Notes: generated by a model not told the origin, from the letters alone. Shown: positions 25,034-35,225, numbered from the stretch's first letter. The stretch is 64,000 nt of DNA from Orenia marismortui DSM 5156 (GCF_000379025.1 NZ_KB900623.1:247327-311326), one strand, 5' to 3'. Program-made: numbers and translations.

Positions 25034-26146
25034 ATGAAACGTTATTTAATTTTTTTGACTTTCTTCTTATTTTTATTAAATAATCAAATAGCTTTAGCTG
25101 CTCCTCATGTAACAGCTCAAGCAGCAATTTTAATTGATAAAGAGACAGGGCAGATATTATACCAGAAGAATATCCATCAAAGGCGTGCGCCTGCTAGTAC
25201 TACCAAAATAATGACAGGAATTTTGGCTATTGAAAATGGAAATTTATCAGACCGGGTTACTGCTAGTACTAAGGCTGCTTATGAAGGTGGATCTTCAATA
25301 TATTTAAGTCCAAATGAAAGGTTAACTTTAAGAGAGTTAGTTTATGGATTATTGATTAAGTCTGGTAATGATGCAGCAGTAGCAATTGCTGAGTATATAG
25401 GTGGAAGTGTAGAGAATTTTGCTAAGATGATGAATAATAAAGCAAGAGAAGTGGGAGCTTTAGATACTGTTTTTAAAAATCCGAATGGATTACCAAAGGA
25501 AGGACATTTGACAACTGCTTATGATTTAGCGCAAATTGCTCGTTATGCTTTACATAATAAATTTTTTGCCCAAGTAGTATCAACCCCGAAGAAAAGGATA
25601 TCATGGCCAGGACATAGTTGGGATCGAATTTTAAATAATACTAACAAATTATTAACAAGGTCAGATATAGTTGATGGGGTTAAGACCGGATATACTCGTG
25701 CTGCTGGAAGGTGTTTAGTGGCTTCAGCTACTAAAGATAATAACCAATTAATTAGTGTAGTCTTAAAAAGCGCTGATATTTGGACTGACTCTTTAACTTT
25801 ATTAAATTATGGTTTTAATAACTACAAAAAGATTCAAGTAATAGATAAAGGTGAATTAGTTCATAAATTAGATATTAATAAAGAAGAGTTGGGATTAATA
25901 GCAGCAAAGGAATTTAATTATGTACTAAGTAAAGGTAGTAGCATTAAAATAAAAAAAGTAATTGATATTAAGAAAGATATTAGTCTTCCAATAATAAAAG
26001 GAGAACAATTGGGAAAATTATCTATATACAATGAAGATAATGAATTGCTTGATAGAATAGACTTGATTTCAGATGAATTTGTTGGAGATTCATCTATAAA
26101 TAAATTTTGGAAGATGATAGCCTCAAAAATTCAGATTTATTTTTAA
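25034..26146 (+). CDS. dacF: D-alanyl-D-alanine carboxypeptidase, DacF-like
   Basis: This is a penicillin-binding carboxypeptidase (family S11) that trims peptidoglycan stem peptides outside the membrane. The signal peptide ends at QIALAA. The active-site motifs are S55-T-T-K58, SGNDAAVA (SxN) and KTGYTRAAGRC (KTG). The C-terminal ~90 residues are a beta domain ending in an amphipathic helix for membrane attachment. ATG 25034 is chosen with GGAGGTGAAG upstream; longer starts overlap ytfJ and lack a signal peptide. The neighbourhood (ytfJ, spoVS) points to a role in spore cortex, as for DacF. Confidence 0.93.
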   Translation: MKRYLIFLTFFLFLLNNQIALAAPHVTAQAAILIDKETGQILYQKNIHQRRAPASTTKIMTGILAIENGNLSDRVTASTKAAYEGGSSIYLSPNERLTLRELVYGLLIKSGNDAAVAIAEYIGGSVENFAKMMNNKAREVGALDTVFKNPNGLPKEGHLTTAYDLAQIARYALHNKFFAQVVSTPKKRISWPGHSWDRILNNTNKLLTRSDIVDGVKTGYTRAAGRCLVASATKDNNQLISVVLKSADIWTDSLTLLNYGFNNYKKIQVIDKGELVHKLDINKEELGLIAAKEFNYVLSKGSSIKIKKVIDIKKDISLPIIKGEQLGKLSIYNEDNELLDRIDLISDEFVGDSSINKFWKMIASKIQIYF

Positions 26147-26225
26147 CAAGGAAATCTAATAGATTCTATAGAATAAAGTTAATTAATACAATAAAAGAAA
26201 GTAAAATTATTTGAGGTGATAGTTA

Positions 26226-26957
26226 ATGGAAAGATTACAAAAGGTAATGGCAAAGGCAGGAGTAGCATCAAGAAGAAAGAGTGAGGAAATAATTAAAGCA
26301 GGGAGGGTTAAGGTTAATGATAAGATTGTAACTGAACTAGGGACTAAGGTTGATCCTAGCAAAGATAATATAGAAGTTGATGGTGAAGCAATAACTAAGG
26401 AAAAATTAGTTTATATATTATTGAATAAACCGAAAAATTATATTACAACTGTTGATGACCCTAAAGGTAGACAGACAGTATTAGATATAATAAATATCAA
26501 GCAAAGAATTTATCCAGTCGGTAGATTAGATTATGATACAGAAGGATTATTATTATTAACTAATGATGGCAAAGTAGCCTATGGATTAACTCATCCAAGC
26601 CATCAAGTAAGTAAAAAATACTTAGCAACTGTTCAAGGAGTTCCAAATGATGCTAAATTAAAGGCTTTAGAAAGAGGTATTCAATTATCAGATGGTTGGA
26701 CAGCTCCAGCTAAAGCTGAGTTGGTTGTAGAATTTAATGATAAGTCTATTGTATCTTTGGAAATTCATGAAGGTAGAAAGCATCAAGTAAAAAGAATGTG
26801 TAAATCAGTTGGGCATCCTGTTTTAGAGCTTAAGAGAATTAAGATGGGACCTTTAGAATTAGATGAGGACTTAAAAGTAGGTACCTATAGATTTTTAAAT
26901 AAAGCTGAAATTAATAAACTTAAGAAGATTGCAAAACAGGTCAAAGAAAATGGCTAA
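26226..26957 (+). CDS. rluB: Pseudouridine synthase, RluB type
   Basis: RluB makes pseudouridine 2605 in 23S rRNA. The protein starts with an S4 RNA-binding domain (MERLQKVMAKAGVASRRKSEEII) and then the RsuA/RluB catalytic domain, with the active-site loop VGRLDYDTEGLLLLTNDG and IHEGRKHQVKRMCKSVGHPV. At 243 residues it is standard. GAGGTGATAG precedes ATG. The last codons overlap the next gene by 8 bases. Confidence 0.95.
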   Translation: MERLQKVMAKAGVASRRKSEEIIKAGRVKVNDKIVTELGTKVDPSKDNIEVDGEAITKEKLVYILLNKPKNYITTVDDPKGRQTVLDIINIKQRIYPVGRLDYDTEGLLLLTNDGKVAYGLTHPSHQVSKKYLATVQGVPNDAKLKALERGIQLSDGWTAPAKAELVVEFNDKSIVSLEIHEGRKHQVKRMCKSVGHPVLELKRIKMGPLELDEDLKVGTYRFLNKAEINKLKKIAKQVKENG

Positions 26958-27963
26958 GGATAATTATATAATTCCTATTTTTGTACCTCATTTAGGATGC
27001 CCCCATGATTGTGTGTTCTGTAATCAAAGGGAAATTACAGGAGTTAGAACTAGGTTAAGCCAAGATGAAGTTATACATAAAATCGATTCTTATTTATCTA
27101 CAATACCTAAAACAGCCAAAAAGATAGAGGTTGCCTTTTATGGTGGTAGTTTTACAGGGGTTGATCCTAAGTATCAGATAGAACTGTTATCTGTTGCAAA
27201 AGAGAGATTAGTTCAGGGGAGAATTAACGGAATTAGGTTGTCTACTAGACCTGATTATATAAATAATCAAATTTTACTAAGGCTAAAAAAATATGGTGTA
27301 ACTGCTATAGAATTAGGGGCTCAATCTTTAAAAGATGAAGTTTTAAAAGCGTCAACTAGAGGTCATAGTCGAAGTGATGTGATAAAGGCTGTTAATTTAA
27401 TTAGAAAATATGACTTTAAATTAGGCTTGCAAATCATGCCTGGTCTGCCTGCTAGTAATTTAGAGTCAGATATAGCAACAGCTAAAGAAATAATTAACTT
27501 GAATCCGGATTTTGTTCGAATATATCCTACGTTAGTCATCAAAGGTACCGAATTAGCTGAGTTATACAAGGCTAAGAAATATACTCCCTTAAGCTTAGAA
27601 GATGCTGTAGAGATCAGTTCATTATTATTACAATATTTTAAAGAGGCAGGTATAAAAGTAATTAGGATTGGATTACAACCTTCAGAAGGGGTAAATAATG
27701 AACAAGTAGTTGCTGGTCCGTTCCATTCTTCTTTTAGACAATTAGTTGAATCTAGATTATTATTAAAAAAAATTGAAGAAAAGATAAAGGTAGACAAAAT
27801 TAATAGATTAGTATTAGTAGTTAATTCTAAAGATATGTCAAATATTAGAGGTCAAAAAAATAGCAATATTAACTATTTATATGATAAGTATAATTTAGAA
27901 GAAATAGATATAAATATAAATGATAATTTGGCAAGGGGAAGCCTGACTATAAATATTGAATAA
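26950..27963 (+). CDS. Radical SAM protein (Elp3-like)
   Basis: The iron-sulfur motif C17-x3-C21-x2-C24 lies in HLGCPHDCVFCNQ. Further conserved parts are EVAFYGGSFTGVD, GIRLSTRPDYI, ELGAQSLKDEVL and QIMPGLPA, which place it in the Elp3/COG1243-type radical SAM group. It has no acetyltransferase domain, so it is not a full Elp3; its substrate is unknown. ATG 26950 overlaps rluB by 8 bases, so the pair is translationally coupled. The same pairing of a radical SAM gene ahead of smc is common in clostridia. Confidence 0.88.
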   Translation: MAKDNYIIPIFVPHLGCPHDCVFCNQREITGVRTRLSQDEVIHKIDSYLSTIPKTAKKIEVAFYGGSFTGVDPKYQIELLSVAKERLVQGRINGIRLSTRPDYINNQILLRLKKYGVTAIELGAQSLKDEVLKASTRGHSRSDVIKAVNLIRKYDFKLGLQIMPGLPASNLESDIATAKEIINLNPDFVRIYPTLVIKGTELAELYKAKKYTPLSLEDAVEISSLLLQYFKEAGIKVIRIGLQPSEGVNNEQVVAGPFHSSFRQLVESRLLLKKIEEKIKVDKINRLVLVVNSKDMSNIRGQKNSNINYLYDKYNLEEIDININDNLARGSLTINIE

Positions 27964-28055
27964 AAATAATTTTAAATTTATGCATATTATAGCAGTTGAT
28001 TTATTATATATTAATATAAGAAATACTTAATATGGAAATTAGGGGAGGAAGTAAT

Positions 28056-28316
28056 ATGGAAATGTTAAAAGTATCATCAAAATCAAAGCCAAAATCTGTG
28101 GCTGGAGCTTTAGCTGCTGTAATAAGAGAAGATGGCAGAGCTGAATTACAAGGTGTTGGTGCTGGAGCTATAAATCAGGCTGTAAAAGCTATTGCTATTG
28201 TAAGAGGTTTTATAGCACCAAATGGTGTGGATTTAGTAGCGATTCCTGCATTTTCTGAGATTGAGATTGATGGTCAAGAAAGAACGGCTATTAAATTTAT
28301 TGTTGAGCCAAGATAG
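28056..28316 (+). CDS. spoVS: Stage V sporulation protein S
   Basis: The 86-residue product is nearly all conserved: MEMLKVSSKSKPKSVAGALA, then VGAGAINQAVKAIAIARG-like sequence and FIVEPR at the end. SpoVS is a small Alba-like protein affecting septation and coat stages in sporulation. GGGGAGGA lies before ATG 28056; ATG 28032 has no site. It is probably monocistronic, with a hairpin terminator 29 bases after the stop. Confidence 0.96.
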   Translation: MEMLKVSSKSKPKSVAGALAAVIREDGRAELQGVGAGAINQAVKAIAIVRGFIAPNGVDLVAIPAFSEIEIDGQERTAIKFIVEPR

Positions 28317-28344
28317 GAAATAAAATAATATAAAGAGTTCTTAT

Positions 28345-28376
28345 AAACCTACCTGCATTTGCAGGTAGGTTTTATT
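28345..28376 (+). terminator. Terminator after spoVS
   Basis: A 12-base-pair perfect stem (28345-28356 with 28361-28372) with a 4-base loop, followed by TTATTG. Confidence 0.88.
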
Positions 28377-28530
28377 GTCTTATTTATTTTTTCTTCTATT
28401 TATGTTAAAATAAAGTTTAGACTTGTTATAAAATCGTAAATTTATGATTAAATTTTGAATATAAGATAATTATTTATAAATTTTTATAACAGTTATCTTT
28501 GACAACTCTTTTAGGGGAAGGATGAGTGTT

Positions 28531-31500
28531 ATGTTTCTTAAAAATATAACAATAAAAGGGTTTAAATCCTTTGCTAACAAGGTAAAGGTAGACTTTGAAC
28601 CTGCAATTACAGGTGTGATTGGGCCTAATGGTAGTGGTAAAAGTAATATCTCAGATGCGATTAGATGGGTTTTAGGGGAGCAAAGTGCTAAAACTCTAAG
28701 AGGAGCTAAGATGGAAGATGTTATTTTTGCTGGTAGTAGTAAGAGAAGGGCTTTGGGGATTGCTGAAGTTACATTAACTTTAGATAATCGAGATGGTTCT
28801 TTACCAATTGAGTATAAGGAAGTAACTGTTGGCCGAAGAGTTAGCAGAAGTGGTGAGAGTGATTATTTAATAAATAATAATCAGTGCCGATTAAAGGATA
28901 TTAAAGAGTTATTTATGGATACAGGTGTTGGAAAAGATGCATACTCTATTATTGGACAAGGTAAAGTAGAAACTATTTTAAGCGAAAATTCCACAGATAG
29001 AAGAGAGCTTTTTGAAGAAGCAGCAGGTATTAGTAAGCATAAAAGTCGTAAGGAAGAAGCTGAGAAGAAGTTAGACAGTACTGAACAGAAATTACAAAGA
29101 ATTGAAGATATTGTTAGGGAGATAGAAAGACAGGTTGGGCCTTTAGAGAAGGAATCGAAAAAAGCTGAAGAATATATCGAATATAAATCAGAGTTAAAAG
29201 AGATAGAAGTTAATCTTCTAAGTAATAAATATATGAAATTAGAAGAGCAACTAGATCAAGATATTGCTAATAAGCAAAGGCTATCTTATCAGCTTACAGA
29301 ATCTAAGGCTGCCGTTAATGAATATGACTTAAGAATTGATAAAGAGAAAGAAAGCTTAGAAGAGTTATCAGTCTCTTCTGATAGACAGAAGGATAAGATT
29401 TTTGAAGCTAAAAGTAATGTGGAGAGAATAGAAAACAAGTTAGAATTAGCTAGACAACAAAAGAGTAATCTTTTAGACCAAGGAAAAAGGTTAAGAGATG
29501 AAATTGTTAAGCTAGAAGATAAAATAGAATTTTTTAGAGAAGAAATCAATAATAAGGATGAGAAAAGAAGAAATTTGCTAGAGACTATCAATGAACAGTC
29601 TCTATTGCTAGATGAAAAAGAAGAAGAATTATCTAGTATAAGTATTAAATTGGAAGAAAAATTAAATATAAAGAAAGAATTTCAAGATAATCAATTAAAT
29701 CAGATTAATAAGATTAATAAGGAAAAACATGAATTAGAAACAGCAAATAGAGAGATTGAAAGGCATAAAAAAGAAATTGCAAAATTAGAAGATAGTAAAA
29801 GGGATTTAAAAGTAGAACTTGATGAAATTCAACGGGAAAAAAAATTAAAAGAAGAGAAGCTAACAGAGATAAAGTTGAATTTACAAGAAAATAAAGAGAA
29901 GGCTGAAGAAGAGAAGCTAAGTAATAATAAGTTACAACAGGAATTGAATAATTTAAGAGATGAGTATGATGATTTTAAAGATAGGGTTAAATCTAAAGAA
30001 TCTAGATTAAAAGTTTTAGAAGGAATGGAAGAAAATTATCAAGGATACTATAGGGGCGTTAAAAACTTATTAAAATATGTTAAAGAAAGCAATCAACTAC
30101 AAGGAGTATGTGGTGTATTGGCTGAATTAATCGATACCCCTAAGGATTATGAAACAGCAATTGAAGTTGCTTTAGGCAGTGCTTTACAGAATATTGTTGT
30201 AGAAGATGATAGAGTAGGGAAAAAGGCTATCTCTTATTTGAAGAAGAACAGGGGAGGAAGAGCAACTTTTTTACCTCTTAATTTAGTATCTTCTAGATAT
30301 TTAAATAGTAGAGAAAAAGATGCTTTAGATATTAATGGAGCTATTGGAGTTGCAAGAGATTTAGTTAGTTTTAGTGATAAATATAAATCAGTTGTTGATA
30401 ATCTTCTTGGTAGAGTGATTATTGCTAAGGATATAGATGCAGCAGTTAAGATTTCTAAAGCAGCAGATAAAAGAGTAAAAGTGGTAAGTTTAGATGGGGA
30501 TGTAGTAAACCCTGGTGGTTCGATGACTGGTGGTAGTCGTAATCAGAATAATAATATATTAGGACGTTCGCGTGAGATTGAGGATTTATCTAAAGAAGTT
30601 AAAGAGCTTAATATTAAGCTATCCAGGTTAGAGAAAAAAGGTATTGAAAAGAAAGAAAATTTAGTAAAATCAGAAGATTCTTTAACAGGGTTAAATAAGA
30701 GAATACATAGTTTAGAAATAGAAGCAACAAATTATTCTAAGGATTATCAGCAAGTAAGTAGAGATTTGATAAGGTTAAAAGATGAAATCAATAATAGAGA
30801 TAATGAATTAGAAGAACTTAAGGTAAGTATATCTAGTTTAAGAGATAAGATTAAGGTATTGACTCGATCCTTAGATAATTTAACAGATGATGATTCTAAT
30901 ATCAAGGATGTAATTTTTAAGGTGGAAGAAGATATTAAATCTTTAGAAAGTAAAAAAGAAGGGTTATCTAAAGAAATTACAGATTTAAAAGTTAGAATTG
31001 CTTCATTGAAGCAAGAAAAAGAGAATATAAGCGAGGAGATTAATTCTAAAGAAAAATCAATTACAGATGCTGAAAATGAAATTAAAAATAAAGAAGAAGA
31101 GATAACTCGTTTCAAGCAAAAGGTTGATAGTCTAGATTCTAAGCAAGATGAATTGCTTAAGGAAAAAGAAGAGATGAGCCAAAAGGTTATTAAACTAAAA
31201 GAAGATCTAGATAATTTTAGAACAGAATCGAAAAAGATTAAGGCTAAGATTGATGAATATCAGAAAGAATCTAAAGATATTAGAAGCAAGTATGAGAAGG
31301 TACAAGAAGAATATAATAAAATTAAAGTAGATTTAGCACAGTTACAAGTTAAATTAGAGAATATTGAAAATAGATTGCAAGAAGAATATGAGTTGGAGGT
31401 ATATGAAATTACCTCTGAGGTTGAAGAAATTAAAGATTATGATAAAGCAGAGAAGACCATAACTAAGCTTAAAAGGTCAATGAAAAGATTAGAACCAGTA

Positions 31501-32103
31501 AATTTAGGTGCTATTGAAGAATATGAAACTTTAAGTCAACGATTTAACTTCTTAAAAGAGCAGCATCAAGATTTAGTCGAATCTAAAGAATCTTTGGAAG
31601 AGGTAATTGGAGAAATTGAAGAAGAGATGAAAGAAAAGTTTATAAATACTTTTAAGCAAGTTAAAGTAGAGTTTGAAAAGATCTTTACTGATTTATTTGA
31701 AGGTGGACAAGCTGAGTTAAACTTAGAAGATGAGGAAGATTTATTAACTACAGGAATAGAAATCAATGCTCAACCGCCAGGGAAGAAGTTACAAAAGTTA
31801 TCATTGATGTCTGGTGGAGAAAAAGCATTAACAGCAACAGCTTTAATCTTTTCATTACTGAAGGTTAATCCTAGTCCATTTTATGTATTAGATGAGCTTG
31901 ATGCACCATTAGATGATGCTAATGTTAATAGATTTGCAGAATACTTAAGAAGGCTTTCAGAGATGGCTCAATTTATTGTGATAACTCATAGAAAAGGAAC
32001 TATGGCAGCAGTTAATGCTTTATATGGTGTTACAATGCAAGAGTCTGGAGTATCTCAATTAGTATCTCTAAATATGGAGGAATTAGAGGAATATGAGGAA
32101 TAA
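28531..32103 (+). CDS. smc: Chromosome segregation ATPase SMC
   Basis: SMC folds and resolves the chromosome with ScpA and ScpB, both encoded 5 kb upstream. The protein of 1190 residues starts MFLKNITIKGFKSFANKVKV, with Walker A GPNGSGKSN at 31-39. Two long coiled coils flank a hinge (about residues 505-680, with GVCGVLAELI and GGSMTGGSR). The C-terminal head has the ABC signature LSLMSGGEKALTATAL and Walker B FYVLDELDAPLDD. ATG 28531 is preferred over ATG 28522, which lies against the GGGGAAGG site. Confidence 0.97.
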   Translation: MFLKNITIKGFKSFANKVKVDFEPAITGVIGPNGSGKSNISDAIRWVLGEQSAKTLRGAKMEDVIFAGSSKRRALGIAEVTLTLDNRDGSLPIEYKEVTVGRRVSRSGESDYLINNNQCRLKDIKELFMDTGVGKDAYSIIGQGKVETILSENSTDRRELFEEAAGISKHKSRKEEAEKKLDSTEQKLQRIEDIVREIERQVGPLEKESKKAEEYIEYKSELKEIEVNLLSNKYMKLEEQLDQDIANKQRLSYQLTESKAAVNEYDLRIDKEKESLEELSVSSDRQKDKIFEAKSNVERIENKLELARQQKSNLLDQGKRLRDEIVKLEDKIEFFREEINNKDEKRRNLLETINEQSLLLDEKEEELSSISIKLEEKLNIKKEFQDNQLNQINKINKEKHELETANREIERHKKEIAKLEDSKRDLKVELDEIQREKKLKEEKLTEIKLNLQENKEKAEEEKLSNNKLQQELNNLRDEYDDFKDRVKSKESRLKVLEGMEENYQGYYRGVKNLLKYVKESNQLQGVCGVLAELIDTPKDYETAIEVALGSALQNIVVEDDRVGKKAISYLKKNRGGRATFLPLNLVSSRYLNSREKDALDINGAIGVARDLVSFSDKYKSVVDNLLGRVIIAKDIDAAVKISKAADKRVKVVSLDGDVVNPGGSMTGGSRNQNNNILGRSREIEDLSKEVKELNIKLSRLEKKGIEKKENLVKSEDSLTGLNKRIHSLEIEATNYSKDYQQVSRDLIRLKDEINNRDNELEELKVSISSLRDKIKVLTRSLDNLTDDDSNIKDVIFKVEEDIKSLESKKEGLSKEITDLKVRIASLKQEKENISEEINSKEKSITDAENEIKNKEEEITRFKQKVDSLDSKQDELLKEKEEMSQKVIKLKEDLDNFRTESKKIKAKIDEYQKESKDIRSKYEKVQEEYNKIKVDLAQLQVKLENIENRLQEEYELEVYEITSEVEEIKDYDKAEKTITKLKRSMKRLEPVNLGAIEEYETLSQRFNFLKEQHQDLVESKESLEEVIGEIEEEMKEKFINTFKQVKVEFEKIFTDLFEGGQAELNLEDEEDLLTTGIEINAQPPGKKLQKLSLMSGGEKALTATALIFSLLKVNPSPFYVLDELDAPLDDANVNRFAEYLRRLSEMAQFIVITHRKGTMAAVNALYGVTMQESGVSQLVSLNMEELEEYEE

Positions 32104-32303
32104 TTAATTTATTAAAATTAATTGAGATTTATGGTTAAAAATCTTTATCATATCTTATAGAAATCATAAATTTGATCTTATAATTATATCTGTAGTTTGA
32201 AGCTGTTAGCTTTAAATATTGATTATTAGATAGATAGTATAAGACTTGAAGTTGCATATAGAATTTAATAAAGAGGAAAAATATCCTTTAAAGGAGGTAT
32301 AGT

Positions 32304-33437
32304 ATGAAAGTAAGAGGAATAGCAAAATTTATAGTAGATAGATTAGTAGATAGAAGTAATCATTTAAGTCAAGGAAGATCAGCAGGAGCAATAGGCTTTA
32401 TTAATCAAGAAGGATATGTTGATGCTTTAACTGAAATAGTAAATGGAGGAATATCTGGTTTGCCTTATAGACAGATGCTAGCCAAAGTGGCTAAGACTGA
32501 AGGTGAATCTTTGCTTGAGTCTATTAACCAGCTTCCTGAAAATGCTGTAATTATTACTACTAACCCAGGGAAAACTGGTATTATTGTAGGTACAGGAGGA
32601 TTAGATATTTTTAATATCCCTCTAATTAGTATTGGGGTTAAGATGGGAGAATGTGCAGGAGTAGGTATTATATATCCAAAGAAAGAATATTTTGATTTGT
32701 CCACTGAGTCTGAAGATATTCAATTACATAGATTAACAGCTAAAACTATGGAGGAAGAACGGGAAATTTTACGAGAGTCTTTTAATTTACAACTAAATTA
32801 TTTGGATATTTGTAAAGAGTTAAAGCAGATAGATATACCAGAGCAAAAGTTTGACTTAACTAAAATTAATGAAGATGATTGGCAAGTACCAGCTATTGAA
32901 GTGAATTCTATTGATAAAGAATTTGCTGAAAGATTGGTTGCTAAATCTACAGAAGTGGAACAAGGTAGAGAAGTAGCAGCAATTGGAGAAATCATAGATG
33001 GACATATTGTCCAAAAAGGAGAAATTGTTATTGGGGGGATGGGGTATGTACCTTCTCGAATGTTAGCTTCTAGTTATACTGATATTTCTGGACTTTCTTT
33101 AAAAGAAGCTTATACTAAAGTGATTCCCAACAATATTGCAATAGTGCATACTCACCCTGGAGGAACTGGAGTAATGCATATGGGTGATGCTATGGCAGGA
33201 CCAGGAACTTGGGGAAGACCTGTAATAGCTATCGGCCATGATAAAGATGGAGCTATTAAAGGAGCTACAGTGATTGAACTATTACCTAAGGTAGCTGATT
33301 TAGCTGACGAATATGAAGAAGTAGGTCAGAAATATTATGCAGCTGAAACGCCTGAAGAAGAAGCAGAAATTAGAAAGAGACGTTTTGGAATTGCTCAAGA
33401 ATATACAGACTTATGTAAACCGTTAGAATTGAAATAG
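32304..33437 (+). CDS. Unknown protein with tandem MPN/JAMM-like domains
   Basis: The function is not known. The two halves resemble each other: AIGFINQEG...[16 protein letters not shown]...[17 protein letters not shown] in the first, AIGEIIDGH...[15 protein letters not shown]...[19 protein letters not shown] in the second. The second has H282-T-H284-P-G and D295, the same spacing as the JAMM zinc motif HxHP-x7-S-x2-D of Rpn11-type proteases, except that the usual Ser is His292. In the first half the histidines are replaced (T85-T-N87-P). A linker of ~90 residues rich in Glu lies between them. It lies between smc and ftsY with AAAGGAGG before ATG, and ftsY follows at 17 bases, so the two are probably one transcript. 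There is no signal peptide; it should be cytoplasmic. Confidence 0.7.
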   Translation: MKVRGIAKFIVDRLVDRSNHLSQGRSAGAIGFINQEGYVDALTEIVNGGISGLPYRQMLAKVAKTEGESLLESINQLPENAVIITTNPGKTGIIVGTGGLDIFNIPLISIGVKMGECAGVGIIYPKKEYFDLSTESEDIQLHRLTAKTMEEEREILRESFNLQLNYLDICKELKQIDIPEQKFDLTKINEDDWQVPAIEVNSIDKEFAERLVAKSTEVEQGREVAAIGEIIDGHIVQKGEIVIGGMGYVPSRMLASSYTDISGLSLKEAYTKVIPNNIAIVHTHPGGTGVMHMGDAMAGPGTWGRPVIAIGHDKDGAIKGATVIELLPKVADLADEYEEVGQKYYAAETPEEEAEIRKRRFGIAQEYTDLCKPLELK

Positions 33438-33453
33438 ATAGGGGGAAAGATTA

Positions 33454-34527
33454 ATGTTAAAAAAGATCTTTGGTTTTGCTAAAAAAAATAAGAAAAAAGA
33501 AGAAATAGAAGGGGTTGAAGAAACTACTACAGCCAATGAAATGGTAGAGGAAGATGAAGTAAAAGAAGATGTAATAGATAAAGAAATTGAAAAAGAAGAA
33601 AAAGTAGGCTTCTTCTCCAGGCTAAAGAAAGGGTTAACTAAGACTAGAGAAGGATTTGTAGCTCAAGTTGAAAATCTTTTTAGTAAATTTTCTACTATTA
33701 ATGATGAATTATATGAGGAATTAGAAGAGATTCTTATTCAAGCAGATGTAGGAGTACATACTACAATGAAGTTAGTAGATAACCTGAGAGGTAAGGCTAA
33801 GGAAGAAAAGATTAAAGAACTAAAGGAATTGACTAAATTATTCCAAGATCAATTAACTGAAATTCTGACTAAAGGTACTAAAGAGGAAGATAATGATCAG
33901 CCTACTATATTAATGGTTGTGGGAGTAAATGGAGCTGGAAAGACAACAACTATCGGTAAGATTGCGCAAAGAACTAAAGAAGCAGGTATGGAAGTTCTGT
34001 TAGGTGCTGGAGATACCTTTAGAGCTGCTGCAATTGATCAATTAAAGGTTTGGTCTTCTAGGGTGGGGGTTGACATCATTGCCCACCAAGAGGGATCAGA
34101 TGCTGCTGCTGTAGCTTATGATGCGGTACAGGCTGCTAAATCAAGAGAAGTAGATCTATTAATTGTAGATACTGCTGGTAGATTACATACCCAATCTAAT
34201 TTGATGGAAGAGTTAAAAAAGGTTAAAAGAGTAATTAAGCGTGAAGCAGATAATATGGCTGTTGAAGTATTATTGGTATTAGATGCTACAACGGGTCAAA
34301 ATGCAATTTCTCAAGCTAAATTATTCAATGATGCCGTTGATGTAGATGGTATAGTTCTAACCAAATTAGATGGTACAGCCAAGGGTGGTGTAGTAGTAGC
34401 AATTAAAGAAGAGCTAGGTATTCCAATTAAGTTAATTGGTGTTGGTGAGTCTGCAGAAGATTTACAGGATTTTGAGCCAGAATCATTTATTGAAGCCTTA
34501 TTTGAAGGTGGATTTGAAGAAGAGTAG
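33454..34527 (+). CDS. ftsY: Signal recognition particle receptor FtsY
   Basis: FtsY docks SRP-bound ribosomes at the membrane. The 357-residue protein has an acidic N-terminal region (about residues 15-50, many Glu), an N domain, then the GTPase with GVNGAGKTTTIGK, GAGDTFRAAAIDQL, IVDTAGRLHTQSNLM, TKLDGTAKGG and GVGESAEDLQDFEPESF at the end. All motifs are intact. AGGGGGA precedes the ATG. A GC-rich hairpin follows. Confidence 0.97.
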   Translation: MLKKIFGFAKKNKKKEEIEGVEETTTANEMVEEDEVKEDVIDKEIEKEEKVGFFSRLKKGLTKTREGFVAQVENLFSKFSTINDELYEELEEILIQADVGVHTTMKLVDNLRGKAKEEKIKELKELTKLFQDQLTEILTKGTKEEDNDQPTILMVVGVNGAGKTTTIGKIAQRTKEAGMEVLLGAGDTFRAAAIDQLKVWSSRVGVDIIAHQEGSDAAAVAYDAVQAAKSREVDLLIVDTAGRLHTQSNLMEELKKVKRVIKREADNMAVEVLLVLDATTGQNAISQAKLFNDAVDVDGIVLTKLDGTAKGGVVVAIKEELGIPIKLIGVGESAEDLQDFEPESFIEALFEGGFEEE

Positions 34528-34532
34528 TTAAT

Positions 34533-34558
34533 TTAGGGTCGGCGATTGCCGGCCTTAA
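34533..34558 (+). terminator. Hairpin after ftsY
   Basis: An 11-base-pair stem with two G-U pairs (34533-34543 with 34548-34558) and a GATT loop sits 5 bases after the stop. It lacks a T-run but is markedly GC-rich for this region. Confidence 0.7.
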
Positions 34559-34780
34559 ATTTATACCTAAATTTCTTAAAAATTATAAATTTAATTTTAA
34601 AATTTTATAGAGGCTTAGTGTTTATATTTCAAATTAAATCTCAGGTTAATTAGGACATGGTATTTTTTAGTAACTGTTAAGTTTAGTCTATATAAGGTTT
34701 CATAATCTGGATATTATATGATTTTTAAGTTGGACTTAGTAAACTCTAAAAGATAATTTTATTAAAATACTAAGATATTA

Positions 34781-34809
34781 TTGACAATCCTATAATTGTG
34801 TGGTATATT
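34781..34809 (+). promoter_or_regulatory. Sigma-A type promoter for ylxM-ffh
   Basis: TTGACA (34781-34786) and TATATT (34804-34809) are 17 bases apart, the consensus spacing. Transcription would begin near 34816, leaving a ~40-base leader before ylxM. Confidence 0.8.
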
Positions 34810-34856
34810 ATCATCTGTAAAGTGAAATCCCTTAACAGTGAATGAAGGTGATTTTT

Positions 34857-35225
34857 TTGTTAAGCATAGATAAGGTAGTTAGAGTTGGAAAGTTATTTAG
34901 TTTTTATTCTAGTCTTTTGACAGAAAGGCAGCAGGAGTTTGTTAGATTATATTATCATCATGATCTATCATTAGGTGAAATTGCTGAACAACAAGGGATT
35001 AGCCGTCAGGCTGTTTATGACAACTTAAAGCGTTCTGAAGAAGCATTAGAAGAGTATGAAAGCAAATTGAATTTAGTCAAATATTACGATAATATGAAAG
35101 ATGAATTAGATAGATTAAAGGATTTGTTAGATAATATTGAAGCTGAACTAAAAGATAAAGAGTCAAAAGAGTTAAAAGGTATTTTATCTAGATTACAAGC
35201 CTACCAAGAGGGGGAATTGATGTGA
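34857..35225 (+). CDS. ylxM: YlxM family SRP-associated helix-turn-helix protein
   Basis: The protein matches the YlxM family: VGKLFSFYSSLLTERQQEFV, LSLGEIAEQQGISRQAVYDNLKRSEEALEEYE. It has a sigma-70 region 4-like helix-turn-helix and a C-terminal coiled coil. YlxM is encoded with ffh in Firmicutes and is thought to help SRP assembly. TTG 34857 is chosen because GAAGGTG lies 6-8 bases before it; the ATG at 34842 has none. The stop overlaps the ffh start by 4 bases. Confidence 0.92.
   Translation: MLSIDKVVRVGKLFSFYSSLLTERQQEFVRLYYHHDLSLGEIAEQQGISRQAVYDNLKRSEEALEEYESKLNLVKYYDNMKDELDRLKDLLDNIEAELKDKESKELKGILSRLQAYQEGELM

Noticed and set aside
28531-32103. Minus-strand open frames inside smc
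   Set aside because: They are Ser/Leu-rich mirror images of the coiled-coil codons with no ribosome sites.
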